64,000 nucleotides of DNA. It comes from Planctomycetota bacterium. Its GTDB lineage: Bacteria; Planctomycetota; UBA8742; UBA2392. The notes beneath the pieces are model-generated. The model ran no database searches. It was not told the DNA's origin and worked only from the letters and a program-made list of their open reading frames with translations. Numbering within the stretch: the first letter of the stretch is position 1; the number at the start of each line of letters is the position of its first letter. The DNA lies in the NCBI GenBank assembly GCA_020849795.1, contig JADZFR010000003.1, positions 1 to 64,000 of the forward strand, given 5' to 3'. The position numbers and the translations under genes were made by a program. Positions 19,601 through 28,447 of the stretch are shown piece by piece.

Positions 19601-21515
19601 CAACGGCTCAAACGCCGACCCCCAGCTTGCCAGCACGACCGCGCCGTTTGACCTGCACCTGTCCGCCAGCTCGCCATGCATTGACCCAGCCGCGCAGACC
19701 TCGGGCGTGACCAGTGACATCGACGGCGACACGCGCCCCATTGGCTCAGCCGTCGACATCGGCGCCGACGAAGCAGTTGTGCCATTCATGGAAGTGCTGC
19801 AGGCCACGACCCCGGTTGCCATGAACTCAAACTTCCAGGCCGGCAACGTTGCCACCACCACCGGCGGCAGCATTACATTCACAATCCGCAACACCGGTGC
19901 TGACGACCTGTTGCTGACCGGTACGCCCGTAGTCTCTGTCACGCTCAACAACAACCTCGATGCCGCAAGCGGCGTGACCACCGCGCCGGCATCCACCACG
20001 ATCAACCCCAACGGCACCACCACCTTCGTCATCTTCATTGACCCGACGATCGACGCCGCGTTCGACATGACCATCTCGATCGACAACAACGACGCCGACC
20101 GTGACCCGTATGTCTTCGACATCCAGGGCACCGGCTTCACACCTAACGGCGAAGCATTGGCCAACACCACCGTCGGCTCAAACTTCACCGGCGGCACCAA
20201 CGGGCCATTCAGCATGAGCGTCAACCCGGGCACGACTCTCACCAACGCCGACCTGGAACTGACCGACCCGGAATCGGACAACATCACCGTCACCAGCATT
20301 GTGGCCCCGGCCACGGTGCCTGCCGGCATTGTTCCCCCGACGATTCCAGCCGCCGGCCACCCGATCAGCCTGTCCTGGACGGGCACTGCCAACGCGGCGA
20401 ACGACCCGGGGGATTACACCTGGCAGGTCACGTTCGAAGACGCCGTCAACCAGACGCCGGTCGTCATTGACGTGACGATCACGATCATCGACATGGCGCC
20501 CGTACATGCGATTTCGGGCGCAAGCGGCGGCACTGGCGCCGTCGGTAACCCATACACTGCTACCTGGACTGAAACGATGGGGCCTGCGTCCGACATCGAC
20601 CTCGCTAGCGTCTCGGACCCCAACACCAACCAGGTACTTAGCCTGGGCACGATTGTGCCTGGCGCGTCTAACCCGTCGGGCGGCAGCGGCTTCTCAATCA
20701 CGCTTGCAGGCGGTCTGCTCAATGTCGCCCCGACGCTGTCTCTGGTTGCCCTGGACGTGGGTACCTACACGTTCGATGTACCGGTGACCGATGGCTTGAA
20801 CACGGTGGACATCGCGATTTCGCTCACCGTGAATGCGGCACCGTCCATCACCACACTCTCGCCGCTGCTGGATGGCGAACAGGGTGTGGCCTATACCGCC
20901 CTGCAATTCACCGCAACCGGCGGAACCGGCGCGCTTGGCTACTCGATCACGGCTGGTGCCTTGCCGCCGGGAATGGCGTTCAGCGCGACCGGGTTGTTCA
21001 ACGGTACGCCGACGCTGCAGGGTGTGTACAACTTCACCGTCACGATTACCGATACCCTGGGCGTGTCTGATGCCGACCCGTTCCAGATCACGATTGACCC
21101 GCCTGCCAACGGCAACCCGACGATTACCCCGACGACGCTGGTCGGCGGCATTGTTGGCAACGTCTACGGTCCGGTGACCATCCAGGCCACAGGCGGTACC
21201 CCCGGCTACACGTTCGCGATCGTGAACGGCGCGCTGCCTCTGGGCCTTACCATGACCACGGCAGGCGTGATTTCCGGTACGCCCACCATGCAGGGCACAT
21301 CCGTCTTCGACATCCAGGTCACGGACAGCGCGTTCGCGACCGATACCGACACGTTCCAGATCACGATTGGCGCGACGCCCGGCGGCGGCGGTGGTGGTGG
21401 AAGCGGCGGCGGCGGCGGCGGTTGCGCCGGCGGCCAGGGCCGCGCCCCATGGATGCTGCTGGCTGGTGGCCTTGCGATACTGCTGATTGCAATTCGTCGG
21501 CGGCGACTCGCGTGA
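13659..21515 (+). CDS. Giant secreted modular protein (Ig-like and beta-helix repeats, C-terminal sorting-like tail)
   Basis: A 2,618-residue extracellular protein. A signal peptide (SILLGLAMVVLAGTAAAQ) is followed by an N-terminal beta domain. Next come two 105-residue Ig-like repeats (nt 14214-14843), two beta-sandwich regions, and a right-handed parallel beta-helix of the pectate-lyase type (nt about 15855-16970). Four more 105-residue repeats follow (nt 17445-18704), then a second beta-helix (nt about 18711-19781), an Ig domain of the choice-of-anchor-D type, and two putative-Ig modules with 'GALPPGM...G.P' near the end. A poly-Gly stretch with one Cys, a hydrophobic helix and RRRR close the protein. 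The ATG at 13659 has AAGGA upstream; the in-frame ATG at 13581 would bury the signal peptide. Probable role: surface adhesion or structure. Confidence 0.85.
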   Translation: MNRFSIGSILLGLAMVVLAGTAAAQIQLTTTFASNNGLTTGGNMFNITTGASGITITRFDCNVDATTAGVDWQIYTRTGTFVGFETNAAAWTLHDTITNTTGAGLNNPTNVTLNTPLVLNASTTYGIYISMTTASGINYTNVTTPTNYADSNITITVGSACGATQFSGLITGRGWNGTVYYNAGDPTLVPATGSSFTTGLVVDAPIGVPLSAADLVADDSNTANIDVTVTAVSAAPGVTAPSSAFGVAVPHGLSWTGVPTTTGTYSYTVQLSDGTATPSFNVVINVTDPGPTLTPTGSSNFNVALEYFAAPGIALATADLRVNDANSSTVSVTVTPTAPAPGVTAPGSVGPTVVPFNLSWTGTPTAVGVYSYGISMSDGVNVTNVVVTIDVSVPEMLIGQQTTMSNTIPFNQNSVRFQTVYTAAEVSMPAGTVISEIRVAGSIVAVPQYNGLRCRIAHSNVAVAGLNALFDSNYIGTLQTVFGPADYTPSTLAIGATSQWYVFPLTNPFVYNGTDGLLVDWSYDSKIGTGFTVGTAAPTGETVRGRVYSTSGNHTTLSGTTATTLGNYGLHLLTYPANSVALASAPSAGGLATPQSDLVVMDMRGISIATARTLNSVTFTKSGTISDASLSLVRLIQDNNDDGIVDGGDTVLGSGTLTSGQITFAGSPVANIPDTSTNPPVRLLLAVNIATAQSAGTTLGFEITSASDVTFSGGTDSTIYPVLSGMYVQRMAGTYSINKTSGDYTDIGDAFDDLETFGVSGAVVLEITDSEVYVATPAYSLGISSAQPLPAVTPVPGASATNTITLRAASGQTPGIQGNNNGAVLIGSSSTVAQTGRGSLVINQSYVTVEDIEAFGGPHFGIMAQGNNTTPYLLNTTNITIRRCMVHDIPNGPGIAHMGLNSGWANNFLVEHNFVWNCLTMALATTPALQTLTNGAITIRNTPASNGAIVRHNTVVHTSTLADTGGIYVYNSSGAQPLAECSNNIVVTTSTSVPAIRLGGSGVGSATYAPVVANTNFNYWFASTHCNVTTLATFALWQGTGRDTNGSSANPQLISTAPPFDLRLLPGSPCIDPTGQTSSATIDIFGTTRPQGTTVDIGAHESDYTTGLLVSQNNAGPSSVTTALTTDQWVGTFNAMSVLSIQQVNSVTFTHSGTTGNGSYANLKLWVDANANNQFDVADVQLGSTVTGLTGSTVTFSGSPLGAFTAQNQSLVFFVTAQIAASATPGTAQFRIVASTDVTANAGPVDGNFPVIGKSINVVNPAPTVTPATGSSFNASLVLNTEIGVALSNADLSVVDTNDPTVDITIVAVSAAPGVTTPTNQMGATVPGTVSWVGTPTALGSYSYTVTVDDGTNAPVFNITVNITNPSPTLFPSSGSNFTVTRTYNALQGVTLTAADLVANDVNDPNVSITITAVTPAPGVTQPANQGSAAVPATISWTGTPTAAGNFTYSVVVSDGNTSPSFNVTIAVTNPAPTLVPATPSGFNASRVYNALQGVALVNADLVANDTNDPNVSITITAVTAAPGVTQPSNQASAAVPAGISWTGAPTATGTFTYTVNVNDGTNAPNFTVTINVTNPAPTLVPTTGSNFNATRVLNIFRGTALSNASLDANDANNPTVNVTITAVSAAPGVTQPTDLVNANVPATITWTGTPTALGSYSYTVQVSDGVNSPTFNVTINVQQPPLNGTYSIDQTLTTADFTSVGQAFDALETAGVTGPVILEITDSATYTANISYTLGINASGAAVAVNGVSATNTITLRAAAGQTPKIQGNATGANLQTPLTGRGCLGIMTSYVTVEGIECYDGPNFGILIQGNSTTLRPINNTIRNCIVHDIPDGPGIAYMGQNSSYFENGLIENNFVWNCFTNSVPATTVLLTNTYGSITLRNAASGTGIVRHNTVLHTSTLTTTGGIYAYSSSSTFPIHDLNNNIVVCTSTVVPALYMVSITSAPTIANCDHNFWFASVHSNQATLATFAAWQATGRDTNGSNADPQLASTTAPFDLHLSASSPCIDPAAQTSGVTSDIDGDTRPIGSAVDIGADEAVVPFMEVLQATTPVAMNSNFQAGNVATTTGGSITFTIRNTGADDLLLTGTPVVSVTLNNNLDAASGVTTAPASTTINPNGTTTFVIFIDPTIDAAFDMTISIDNNDADRDPYVFDIQGTGFTPNGEALANTTVGSNFTGGTNGPFSMSVNPGTTLTNADLELTDPESDNITVTSIVAPATVPAGIVPPTIPAAGHPISLSWTGTANAANDPGDYTWQVTFEDAVNQTPVVIDVTITIIDMAPVHAISGASGGTGAVGNPYTATWTETMGPASDIDLASVSDPNTNQVLSLGTIVPGASNPSGGSGFSITLAGGLLNVAPTLSLVALDVGTYTFDVPVTDGLNTVDIAISLTVNAAPSITTLSPLLDGEQGVAYTALQFTATGGTGALGYSITAGALPPGMAFSATGLFNGTPTLQGVYNFTVTITDTLGVSDADPFQITIDPPANGNPTITPTTLVGGIVGNVYGPVTIQATGGTPGYTFAIVNGALPLGLTMTTAGVISGTPTMQGTSVFDIQVTDSAFATDTDTFQITIGATPGGGGGGGSGGGGGGCAGGQGRAPWMLLAGGLAILLIAIRRRRLA
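14214..14843 (+). repeat. Two tandem 315-bp Ig-like repeat units
   Basis: The units begin at 14214 and 14529 with Pro-Thr-Leu and keep the pattern 'GSsF...GVpLsaaDL.v.D.N...v.vTvt.v..APGVTaP...W.G.Pt..G.YsY.v..sDG'. They belong to the same repeat family as 17445-18704. Confidence 0.8.
15855..16970 (+). repeat. Beta-helix module, copy 1
   Basis: It runs from GTYSINKTSGDYTDIGDAFD to TVDIGAHESDY. It shares blocks with copy 2 at 18711: 'EITDS..Y', 'TNTITLRAA.GQTP.IQGN', 'SYVTVE.IE', 'CMVHDIP.GPGIA', 'RHNTV.HTSTL..TGGIY', and 'GRDTNGS.A.PQL'. Confidence 0.8.
17445..18704 (+). repeat. Four tandem 315-bp Ig-like repeat units
   Basis: Units start at 17445, 17760, 18075 and 18390, exactly 315 bases apart with no insertions or deletions. 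Each encodes a beta-sandwich of about 105 residues ending 'F.VTInVTNPAP'. The middle two are especially alike (YNALQGV, NDPNVSITITAVT, APGVTQP), pointing to recent internal duplication. Confidence 0.85.
18711..19781 (+). repeat. Beta-helix module, copy 2
   Basis: It starts GTYSIDQTLTTADFTSVGQAFD and ends SAVDIGADEAV. It is a clear divergent duplicate of 15855-16970 with the same order of motifs. Confidence 0.8.
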
Positions 21516-21545
21516 CTGACCCCATGTGGTAGCCGCAAACGAGAA

Positions 21546-21576
21546 GGGGAGGCCGAAAGGCCTCCCCTGAGTTTTT
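21546..21576. terminator. Strong intrinsic terminator between convergent genes
   Basis: GGGGAGGCC (21546-21554), a GAAA tetraloop and GGCCTCCCC (21559-21567) form a perfect 9-bp stem, followed by TGAGTTTTT on the + strand. It ends the giant gene and may also stop the convergent gene at 21587. Confidence 0.9.
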
Positions 21577-21586
21577 CATTTCGCGA

Positions 21587-22948
21587 TCAGGTTGACTTCC
21601 AGTACTTGACCCAGGATTGCTCGTACTTGTCGAGTTTGTCGTCAGGGAAAATCTCGGCGACAACTTCGTCTACGTTGCGGCCCTTCACCAGCTCAAAGAA
21701 CAGTTTGCTGTAGTCCTTGGTGAACGCAGCGTCATTGCCTTTCTGCGCAAAGTACGCGACGCTCCAGGCCTGCGCATAGTGCACGTTGATGTCGCCTCCG
21801 TGCCAGTCACGGCTGGTGTACTTGAAGAACCTCCGGAACGGGATGTGGTTGCCGGCGATGATGGTTGCGCGGTTTCGCTCATAGCGCGTGTAAGTGTCGC
21901 CGCGCACGCGAATCAGCAGGCCCAGTTCAATCTTGGCACCTTTTTCTTTCACGCTTGCGTGGCCCAGGAATTCGGCCAGGCCTTCGTCCATCCAGATCGG
22001 CGTCTGCTCGGTCAGCATGTCAAAAAACTGGTGCCAGCCTTCATGGAAGAAAGTGTCCACCGTTTCCACCGCCAGTCCGCACACCTTGCTGGCAGCGCCC
22101 GGCTGGCTGTAGAGCTGCAGGTACTTCAGCTTCGGGTCGTAGAAGCCGAGCGTGTTTTCCGTGTCGCCGTCTCCGCCACAGTCCGCGGCAAACGAGTGAA
22201 AATCACTGTCGTTCATGAAAAAGAACACCTTGAAGATCTTGCCCTTGGGCAGGTTGGAAGCCTTGGTGCCCGTGAACCGCATGTACTCGTCGCGCGCAAG
22301 CTCGGCCAGGTTGGACAGCGAGACCAGGTCGTTGTTCGGCTTGAGCAGCGACTCAATCTTGCGCGCGTCTTTCTTTGGGTCCAGCTTGGTCAGTTGCTCT
22401 TCCAGCGCGTCCATGTCCGCCGCGGTGAGGCCCACGTCACTGACCACCAGGTAGTTGCCCTTTTTGCTGCGGCACTCAAGCTTGGGCCAGGCGTTTGGCC
22501 AGCGGGCCTTGAACGGCCCGTCAATCACCGCCTTCAGGCTTTCGGCACGCTCGGCGTAGTCCTTGCTGATGGCCTTATCTAGCTCGGGCCGTGCCTCGTC
22601 CCAACGCCCGAACTCGTGCAGCAGCCGGCACCATGAAAACCGAAACCAGCAGTCCGGCTCAATCTCGACTGCCTTCGCATAGTGCTCAAGCGCCTCTTTG
22701 TCTTTGCGCAGGTCGCGATAACAGTGGCCGGTGTTTCCCCACCACAGCCATTCATCCTCGGCATCCAGCGTGCCTTTGGCCGCCAGCATGACGTCCAGCG
22801 CTTCTTGCGGTTTGCCCTCGGACAACAGCTTCAGAGCCTGGTTGCAGGCCTTGATGCCGCGCAGCGTTGGTTTGTCCTGGGCGGCAGCAGGATGATGCAA
22901 AGCCGCGATCAACAAAAGGCAAAGCGTTGCAACAGCCAGTGAGCGCAT
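21587..22948 (-). CDS. Secreted TPR and gluzincin-like peptidase (DUF1570-like)
   Basis: A 453-residue exported protein: a signal peptide (LAVATLCLLLIAALHHPAAAQ), then two or three TPR units (about 30-125: ALKLLSEGKPQEALDVML, GNTGHCYRDLRKDKEALEHYAKAVEIEP), then a peptidase-like domain. TFFHEGWHQFF has the HExxH zinc motif (H-E-G-W-H), and WMDEGLAEFLG some 12 residues later supplies the gluzincin Glu. This matches the DUF1570/peptidase-MA-like proteins common in Planctomycetes; activity is inferred from the motifs. The start at 22948 has GGAGA upstream and gives a proper signal peptide. The gene is convergent with the giant protein. Confidence 0.75.
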   Translation of the reverse strand: MRSLAVATLCLLLIAALHHPAAAQDKPTLRGIKACNQALKLLSEGKPQEALDVMLAAKGTLDAEDEWLWWGNTGHCYRDLRKDKEALEHYAKAVEIEPDCWFRFSWCRLLHEFGRWDEARPELDKAISKDYAERAESLKAVIDGPFKARWPNAWPKLECRSKKGNYLVVSDVGLTAADMDALEEQLTKLDPKKDARKIESLLKPNNDLVSLSNLAELARDEYMRFTGTKASNLPKGKIFKVFFFMNDSDFHSFAADCGGDGDTENTLGFYDPKLKYLQLYSQPGAASKVCGLAVETVDTFFHEGWHQFFDMLTEQTPIWMDEGLAEFLGHASVKEKGAKIELGLLIRVRGDTYTRYERNRATIIAGNHIPFRRFFKYTSRDWHGGDINVHYAQAWSVAYFAQKGNDAAFTKDYSKLFFELVKGRNVDEVVAEIFPDDKLDKYEQSWVKYWKST

Positions 22949-23287
22949 TGGTTTCTCCGAACTCAAGAAATCACAGGATGGCGTCAAAGCTGAGTAACAG
23001 CCATTATTGGCTGTCGGCTTGATTGTAAGGAAAGTGATCGGGCAAACTAAGCCAAAACGGCAGCGCCAATGCGGTTGAGGCTTGTCCGTGCTTGTTCTGC
23101 GCCGTTTTGGCAGGAATATGCCGGGCGCGGGCCCTTGGCACGGTGGTTGCAATACTTGGCTTGAAGGCTTGCGCCGGGGGTGTCTGGCAAGCGGTTCGGG
23201 CTTGTGCCCCCCTGCCCCGCCGCCCAGGCTGGGCGCCTCCCGTGCAGGCCTTCAGGAGTCCCGAGGCAGTCTACGGAAAGGCCCGCT
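22949..23287. other. Divergent intergenic region upstream of clpB
   Basis: About 340 bases with no gene. It holds a 7-bp hairpin (ACAGCCA-TTAT-TGGCTGT, 22997-23014) and the long-range inverted repeat at 23051-23111. No CIRCE element or clear heat-shock sigma promoter was recognised, although a CTTGAA occurs near 23160. Confidence 0.5.
23051..23111. repeat. Inverted repeat GCCAAAACGGC...GCCGTTTTGGC
   Basis: Perfect 11-bp arms (23051-23061 and 23101-23111) are separated by 39 nt, in the upstream region of clpB. The arms could be paired regulator sites or the base of an RNA structure. Confidence 0.6.
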
Positions 23288-25870
<2,583 letters not shown>

Positions 25871-25968
25871 CGGCGCGGGCGGTTTTGCTGTAAGATACAC
25901 GCTGCCGTAGCCTGGTGATGCAGGGGCGTCCAAGCCTCCGTCACCACACCCGGTGTCGGAGTATCCCC

Positions 25969-26187
25969 GTGATTCGATATGTTGTTTCAAACCTTGGCGC
26001 GCAGACGCCACAGGCTGAGCAGGACAAACTTGTCGCCGCCGTCAGCCAGCTCAAAGGCGTGAAAGACGTCGCCCTCTCGCTGCCTCGCAAAGAAGTTACC
26101 TTTTCGATCAACGGACCTGAGCCCAAGGCCACGCTGCTTGAAAAGGCGTGCGCCAGTGCAGGCTTCACCCTTGGCGCCCGTATGTAG
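25969..26187 (+). CDS. Small HMA-like ferredoxin-fold protein without metal motif
   Basis: A 72-residue protein. The pattern YVVSNLGAQ...QDKLVAAVSQLKGVKDVALSLPRKEVTFSINGPEP...LLEKACASAGF follows the beta-alpha-beta-beta-alpha-beta order of heavy-metal-associated domains, including the 'L..l.GV..V.v.l....vtf' block. The CxxC metal site is missing (its position reads NLGAQTPQ), so copper binding is unlikely. The GTG start at 25969 is favoured by GGAG 7 nt upstream. It lies downstream of clpB, about 100 nt away. Confidence 0.6.
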   Translation: MIRYVVSNLGAQTPQAEQDKLVAAVSQLKGVKDVALSLPRKEVTFSINGPEPKATLLEKACASAGFTLGARM

Positions 26188-26200
26188 CAGCCGTCGCGGC

Positions 26201-26228
26201 TTGTGCCGCGTGCCGCTGGGAGTATCCT
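26201..26228 (+). promoter_or_regulatory. Candidate promoter TTGTGC-N16-TATCCT, leaderless
   Basis: The -35-like TTGTGC (26201-26206) and -10-like TATCCT (26223-26228) are 16 nt apart, and the ATG of the VOC gene is 6 nt after the -10. There is no room for a ribosome binding site in the transcript. Confidence 0.5.
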
Positions 26229-26234
26229 GCACCC

Positions 26235-26717
26235 ATGATTACCGGGATTCATGCGCTGATTTACGCGCGCGACGCCGAGAAGGCCCGCGCGTTTTTTCGT
26301 GATGTGCTGGGTTGGCCGCACGTGGACGCGGGCCACGGCTGGCTGATCTTCGCGCTGCCGCCCGCCGAAGTTGGCGTGCACCCGACAATGGAAGGCGACC
26401 CCGAGTCGCACCAGTTGTACCTGATGACCGACGACGTGAAGAAGGCCGTCGCGAAACTCGAAAAACTCGGCCACCAGTGCGCTCCGATCCGCGACGCCGG
26501 ATTCGGGCTGACGACATCATTCGAGTTGCCGGGCGGCGGCGCGATGGGCATGTACCAGCCGCGCCACCCCATAGCAGCCGGCATGAAGCAAAGCACGAAG
26601 AAGGCAAGCAAGAGCCCCAAGCGCAAGCGACCGGCAAGCACACCCAAGGCGAAGACGTCCGCAAGGAAGGCGTCTGGAAAGCCGGTGGCAAAGTCCGCCC
26701 GCAAGGGCCGTCGCTAA
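26235..26717 (+). CDS. VOC/glyoxalase-fold protein with histone-like basic tail
   Basis: A 160-residue protein. Residues 1-115 are a VOC-superfamily metal-binding fold: ALIYARDAEKARAFFRDVLGWP, GWLIFALPPAEVGVHP, ESHQLYLMTDDVKKAVAKLEKLGH, FELPGGGAMGMYQPRHP. Some ligand positions expected of an enzyme are present (His51-type in VGVHP and the final Glu region), but the substrate cannot be told. Residues about 116-160 are a Lys/Ala/Ser/Pro tail (KKASKSPKRKRP, KAKTSARKASGKP) resembling histone H1 or Hc1 tails, which would bind nucleic acid. The ATG at 26235 fits the leaderless promoter just upstream. Confidence 0.75.
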   Translation: MITGIHALIYARDAEKARAFFRDVLGWPHVDAGHGWLIFALPPAEVGVHPTMEGDPESHQLYLMTDDVKKAVAKLEKLGHQCAPIRDAGFGLTTSFELPGGGAMGMYQPRHPIAAGMKQSTKKASKSPKRKRPASTPKAKTSARKASGKPVAKSARKGRR

Positions 26718-26725
26718 CGGACCAG

Positions 26726-26739
26726 CGGCACTAGTGCCG
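26726..26739. repeat. 14-bp perfect palindrome CGGCACTAGTGCCG
   Basis: It lies just after the VOC gene and about 100 nt before the desaturase promoter. There is no T-tract. It could be a small operator or a processing hairpin. Confidence 0.45.
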
Positions 26740-26834
26740 TCGGCAAGGAAATGCGGCGGGCGCGGGAAGGTCTCGCCCGATCGTTGCGTTGCTTATGGGT
26801 CAGGCCCCGCAGTCTTCAAAACTTGCCCTTCTGA

Positions 26835-26862
26835 TTGACACGGTCGGTTTGGGTTGTGGAAT
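26835..26862 (+). promoter_or_regulatory. Candidate promoter TTGACA-N16-TGGAAT, leaderless
   Basis: A consensus -35 (TTGACA, 26835-26840) is followed after 16 nt by TGGAAT (26857-26862). The ATG of the desaturase lies 6 nt further. Confidence 0.5.
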
Positions 26863-26868
26863 CTCTCA

Positions 26869-27918
26869 ATGCCCAACGCACCTGTGCTTGAATTACCTGC
26901 CGTTGCAATCGACGTACCAAGCAAACCGTCGCCCCGCACCGGCAATGAACTGCTTGCAGCCACACGGCCCTTTGCCCGCGAAATCCGGTTCCTGAGCTGG
27001 TTTCACCTGTGCAGCACGCTGGCGATCATCGGCGCGTTGCTGACGACGGCGGCCTTGATGCCGTGGTGGCAGTTGCGGCTGCTGTTTTCCGTGCTGGGCG
27101 CGGGCGTGATGGTGCGCGGATTCATCCTGTTTCACGACTACATGCACGGCGCGATTTTTCGCAAGTCAAAAGTGGCCGGCGCGATCCTGCGCGTGTACGG
27201 GCTGATCTTCATGACACCGCCGAAGTACTGGCGCGACACCCACAACTTTCATCACGCCAACGTAAGCACCATTGAGGGCAGCAGCACCGGCTCGTTCCCG
27301 ATCATGACGGTCGAGATGTACCGCAAGGCCACGCGCATGCAGCGCTTTCACTATCACGTGGCGCGGCACCCGCTGACCTACCTGTTCGCGTACATCACCG
27401 TCTTTCTGTTCAGCAACGCGCTTGAGCCGTTTCTGCGCAACCCCGTCAAGTCATGGCACACGGGCGCCGCGGTGCTGGTTCATGGCGGCCTGATTGCCCT
27501 GCTGTGGTGGGCGGGCGGGCCGATGACGGCTTTCTACGCGTTTGTGCTGCCCTATGCGCTGGCATCTGCACTGGGCGCGTACATGTTTTATGCCCAGCAC
27601 AACTTCCAGGGCATGAAGATGCTGCGGCCCGAGGAATGGAGCGTGCCCGAGGCGTCGCTCAAGTGCAGCAGCTGGATGAAGCTGAACCCGTTGCTTGACT
27701 GGATGACCGGCAGCATCGGCTTTCACCATGTGCATCACCTGAACGCGACGATTCCGTTTTATCGCCTGAAAGAGGCGATGAGCAGCATCCCGGAGTTGCA
27801 GAACCCGCCGATCACGACGCTCAACCCGCTCGATGTCTGGCGATGCCTGCGCCTGAAGGTGTGGGACGAGAAGCAGCAGCGCATGCTGACCTTTCGTGAA
27901 GCGCGCCGTGCCGCCTAG
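26869..27918 (+). CDS. Membrane fatty acid desaturase
   Basis: A 349-residue integral membrane di-iron desaturase of the FA_desaturase family, which introduces double bonds into acyl chains. The three histidine boxes are HDYMHG (about 90), HNFHHA (about 125) and HHVHH (about 285), with a further His in YAQHNF. Hydrophobic segments flank the boxes (ALLTTAALMPWW, LFAYITVFLFSNAL, LIALLWWAGG, FVLPYALASALGAYMF). The ATG at 26869 has both a leaderless promoter and a GTGGA stretch upstream; a TTG five codons earlier is possible. No acyl-chain synthesis genes are adjacent, so it probably tunes membrane fluidity on its own. Confidence 0.92.
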   Translation: MPNAPVLELPAVAIDVPSKPSPRTGNELLAATRPFAREIRFLSWFHLCSTLAIIGALLTTAALMPWWQLRLLFSVLGAGVMVRGFILFHDYMHGAIFRKSKVAGAILRVYGLIFMTPPKYWRDTHNFHHANVSTIEGSSTGSFPIMTVEMYRKATRMQRFHYHVARHPLTYLFAYITVFLFSNALEPFLRNPVKSWHTGAAVLVHGGLIALLWWAGGPMTAFYAFVLPYALASALGAYMFYAQHNFQGMKMLRPEEWSVPEASLKCSSWMKLNPLLDWMTGSIGFHHVHHLNATIPFYRLKEAMSSIPELQNPPITTLNPLDVWRCLRLKVWDEKQQRMLTFREARRAA

Positions 27919-27939
27919 CATTCGTGCAAACTGACGTGC

Positions 27940-28389
27940 ATGCCCGCAACCAAGCCCCGCAAGCGCATGACCGGCTTATCACTCGGCCTGCTGCTGGGCG
28001 TGGGCGCCTGTGCAGCATTTCTCGCAATGTACCTGTCGTCGCGCGATACGTCGGCCGCGCAGGGCGCAGAAGAGGCCCGCAGGGGCGTGATTGTGCTGGC
28101 CGAAGCACTGGCTGACTCAGCCGGCAGCGCGCCACTGCCGCCAACCATGACAGCAAACCGGCTGATGGGTGGCGGCAATGATCACGCGTGGCGCCAAGGG
28201 CAGTTCGACTATCACGGCTATCGGATCGAGCTTGCGGGCACGCACCCCGGCTATGCCGGCACCACCATTTCCTACCAGGGAGACAGGCGAATCCAGCCCG
28301 AGATCGTGCTGACAGTGCGCGACCTTTCACTGGGTGAGTGGGCTGTGGTGGAGTCTGAAACGCACCCGTGGTGGGCATTCTGGCGCTGA
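27940..28389 (+). CDS. Membrane-anchored hypothetical protein
   Basis: A 149-residue protein. A basic N-terminus (ATKPRKRMTG) leads into one hydrophobic helix (LSLGLLLGVGACAAFLAMYL). The remaining 115 residues look like a compact extracytoplasmic domain (QFDYHGYRIELAGTHPGYAGTTISYQGD, then a Trp-rich end). No family is recognised. It starts 21 nt after the desaturase stop and may be cotranscribed with it. Confidence 0.6.
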   Translation: MPATKPRKRMTGLSLGLLLGVGACAAFLAMYLSSRDTSAAQGAEEARRGVIVLAEALADSAGSAPLPPTMTANRLMGGGNDHAWRQGQFDYHGYRIELAGTHPGYAGTTISYQGDRRIQPEIVLTVRDLSLGEWAVVESETHPWWAFWR

Positions 28390-28425
28390 TTCGTGCCGGC
28401 CAGGCGATTATGCGGGTACGGCGCG

Positions 28426-28444
28426 GGAATGCTGATAGCATTCC
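28426..28444. promoter_or_regulatory. Palindrome overlapping candidate -10 of FHA gene
   Basis: GGAATGCT (28426-28433) and AGCATTCC (28437-28444) are perfect inverted arms around GAT. The right arm overlaps the -10-like TAGCAT (28436-28441), which lies 6 nt before the ATG at 28448. A protein bound here would block transcription, so an operator is likely. Confidence 0.55.
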
Positions 28445-28447
28445 TGC

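Noticed and set aside
21380..21425. Poly-Gly run considered a sequencing artefact.
   Set aside because: The frame continues through a proper hydrophobic helix and basic end, with a terminator directly downstream.
22949..23287. Looked for a CIRCE element or sigma-32-type promoter upstream of clpB.
   Set aside because: CTTGAA occurs, but no matching -10 at the right spacing and no TTAGCACTC-type repeat.
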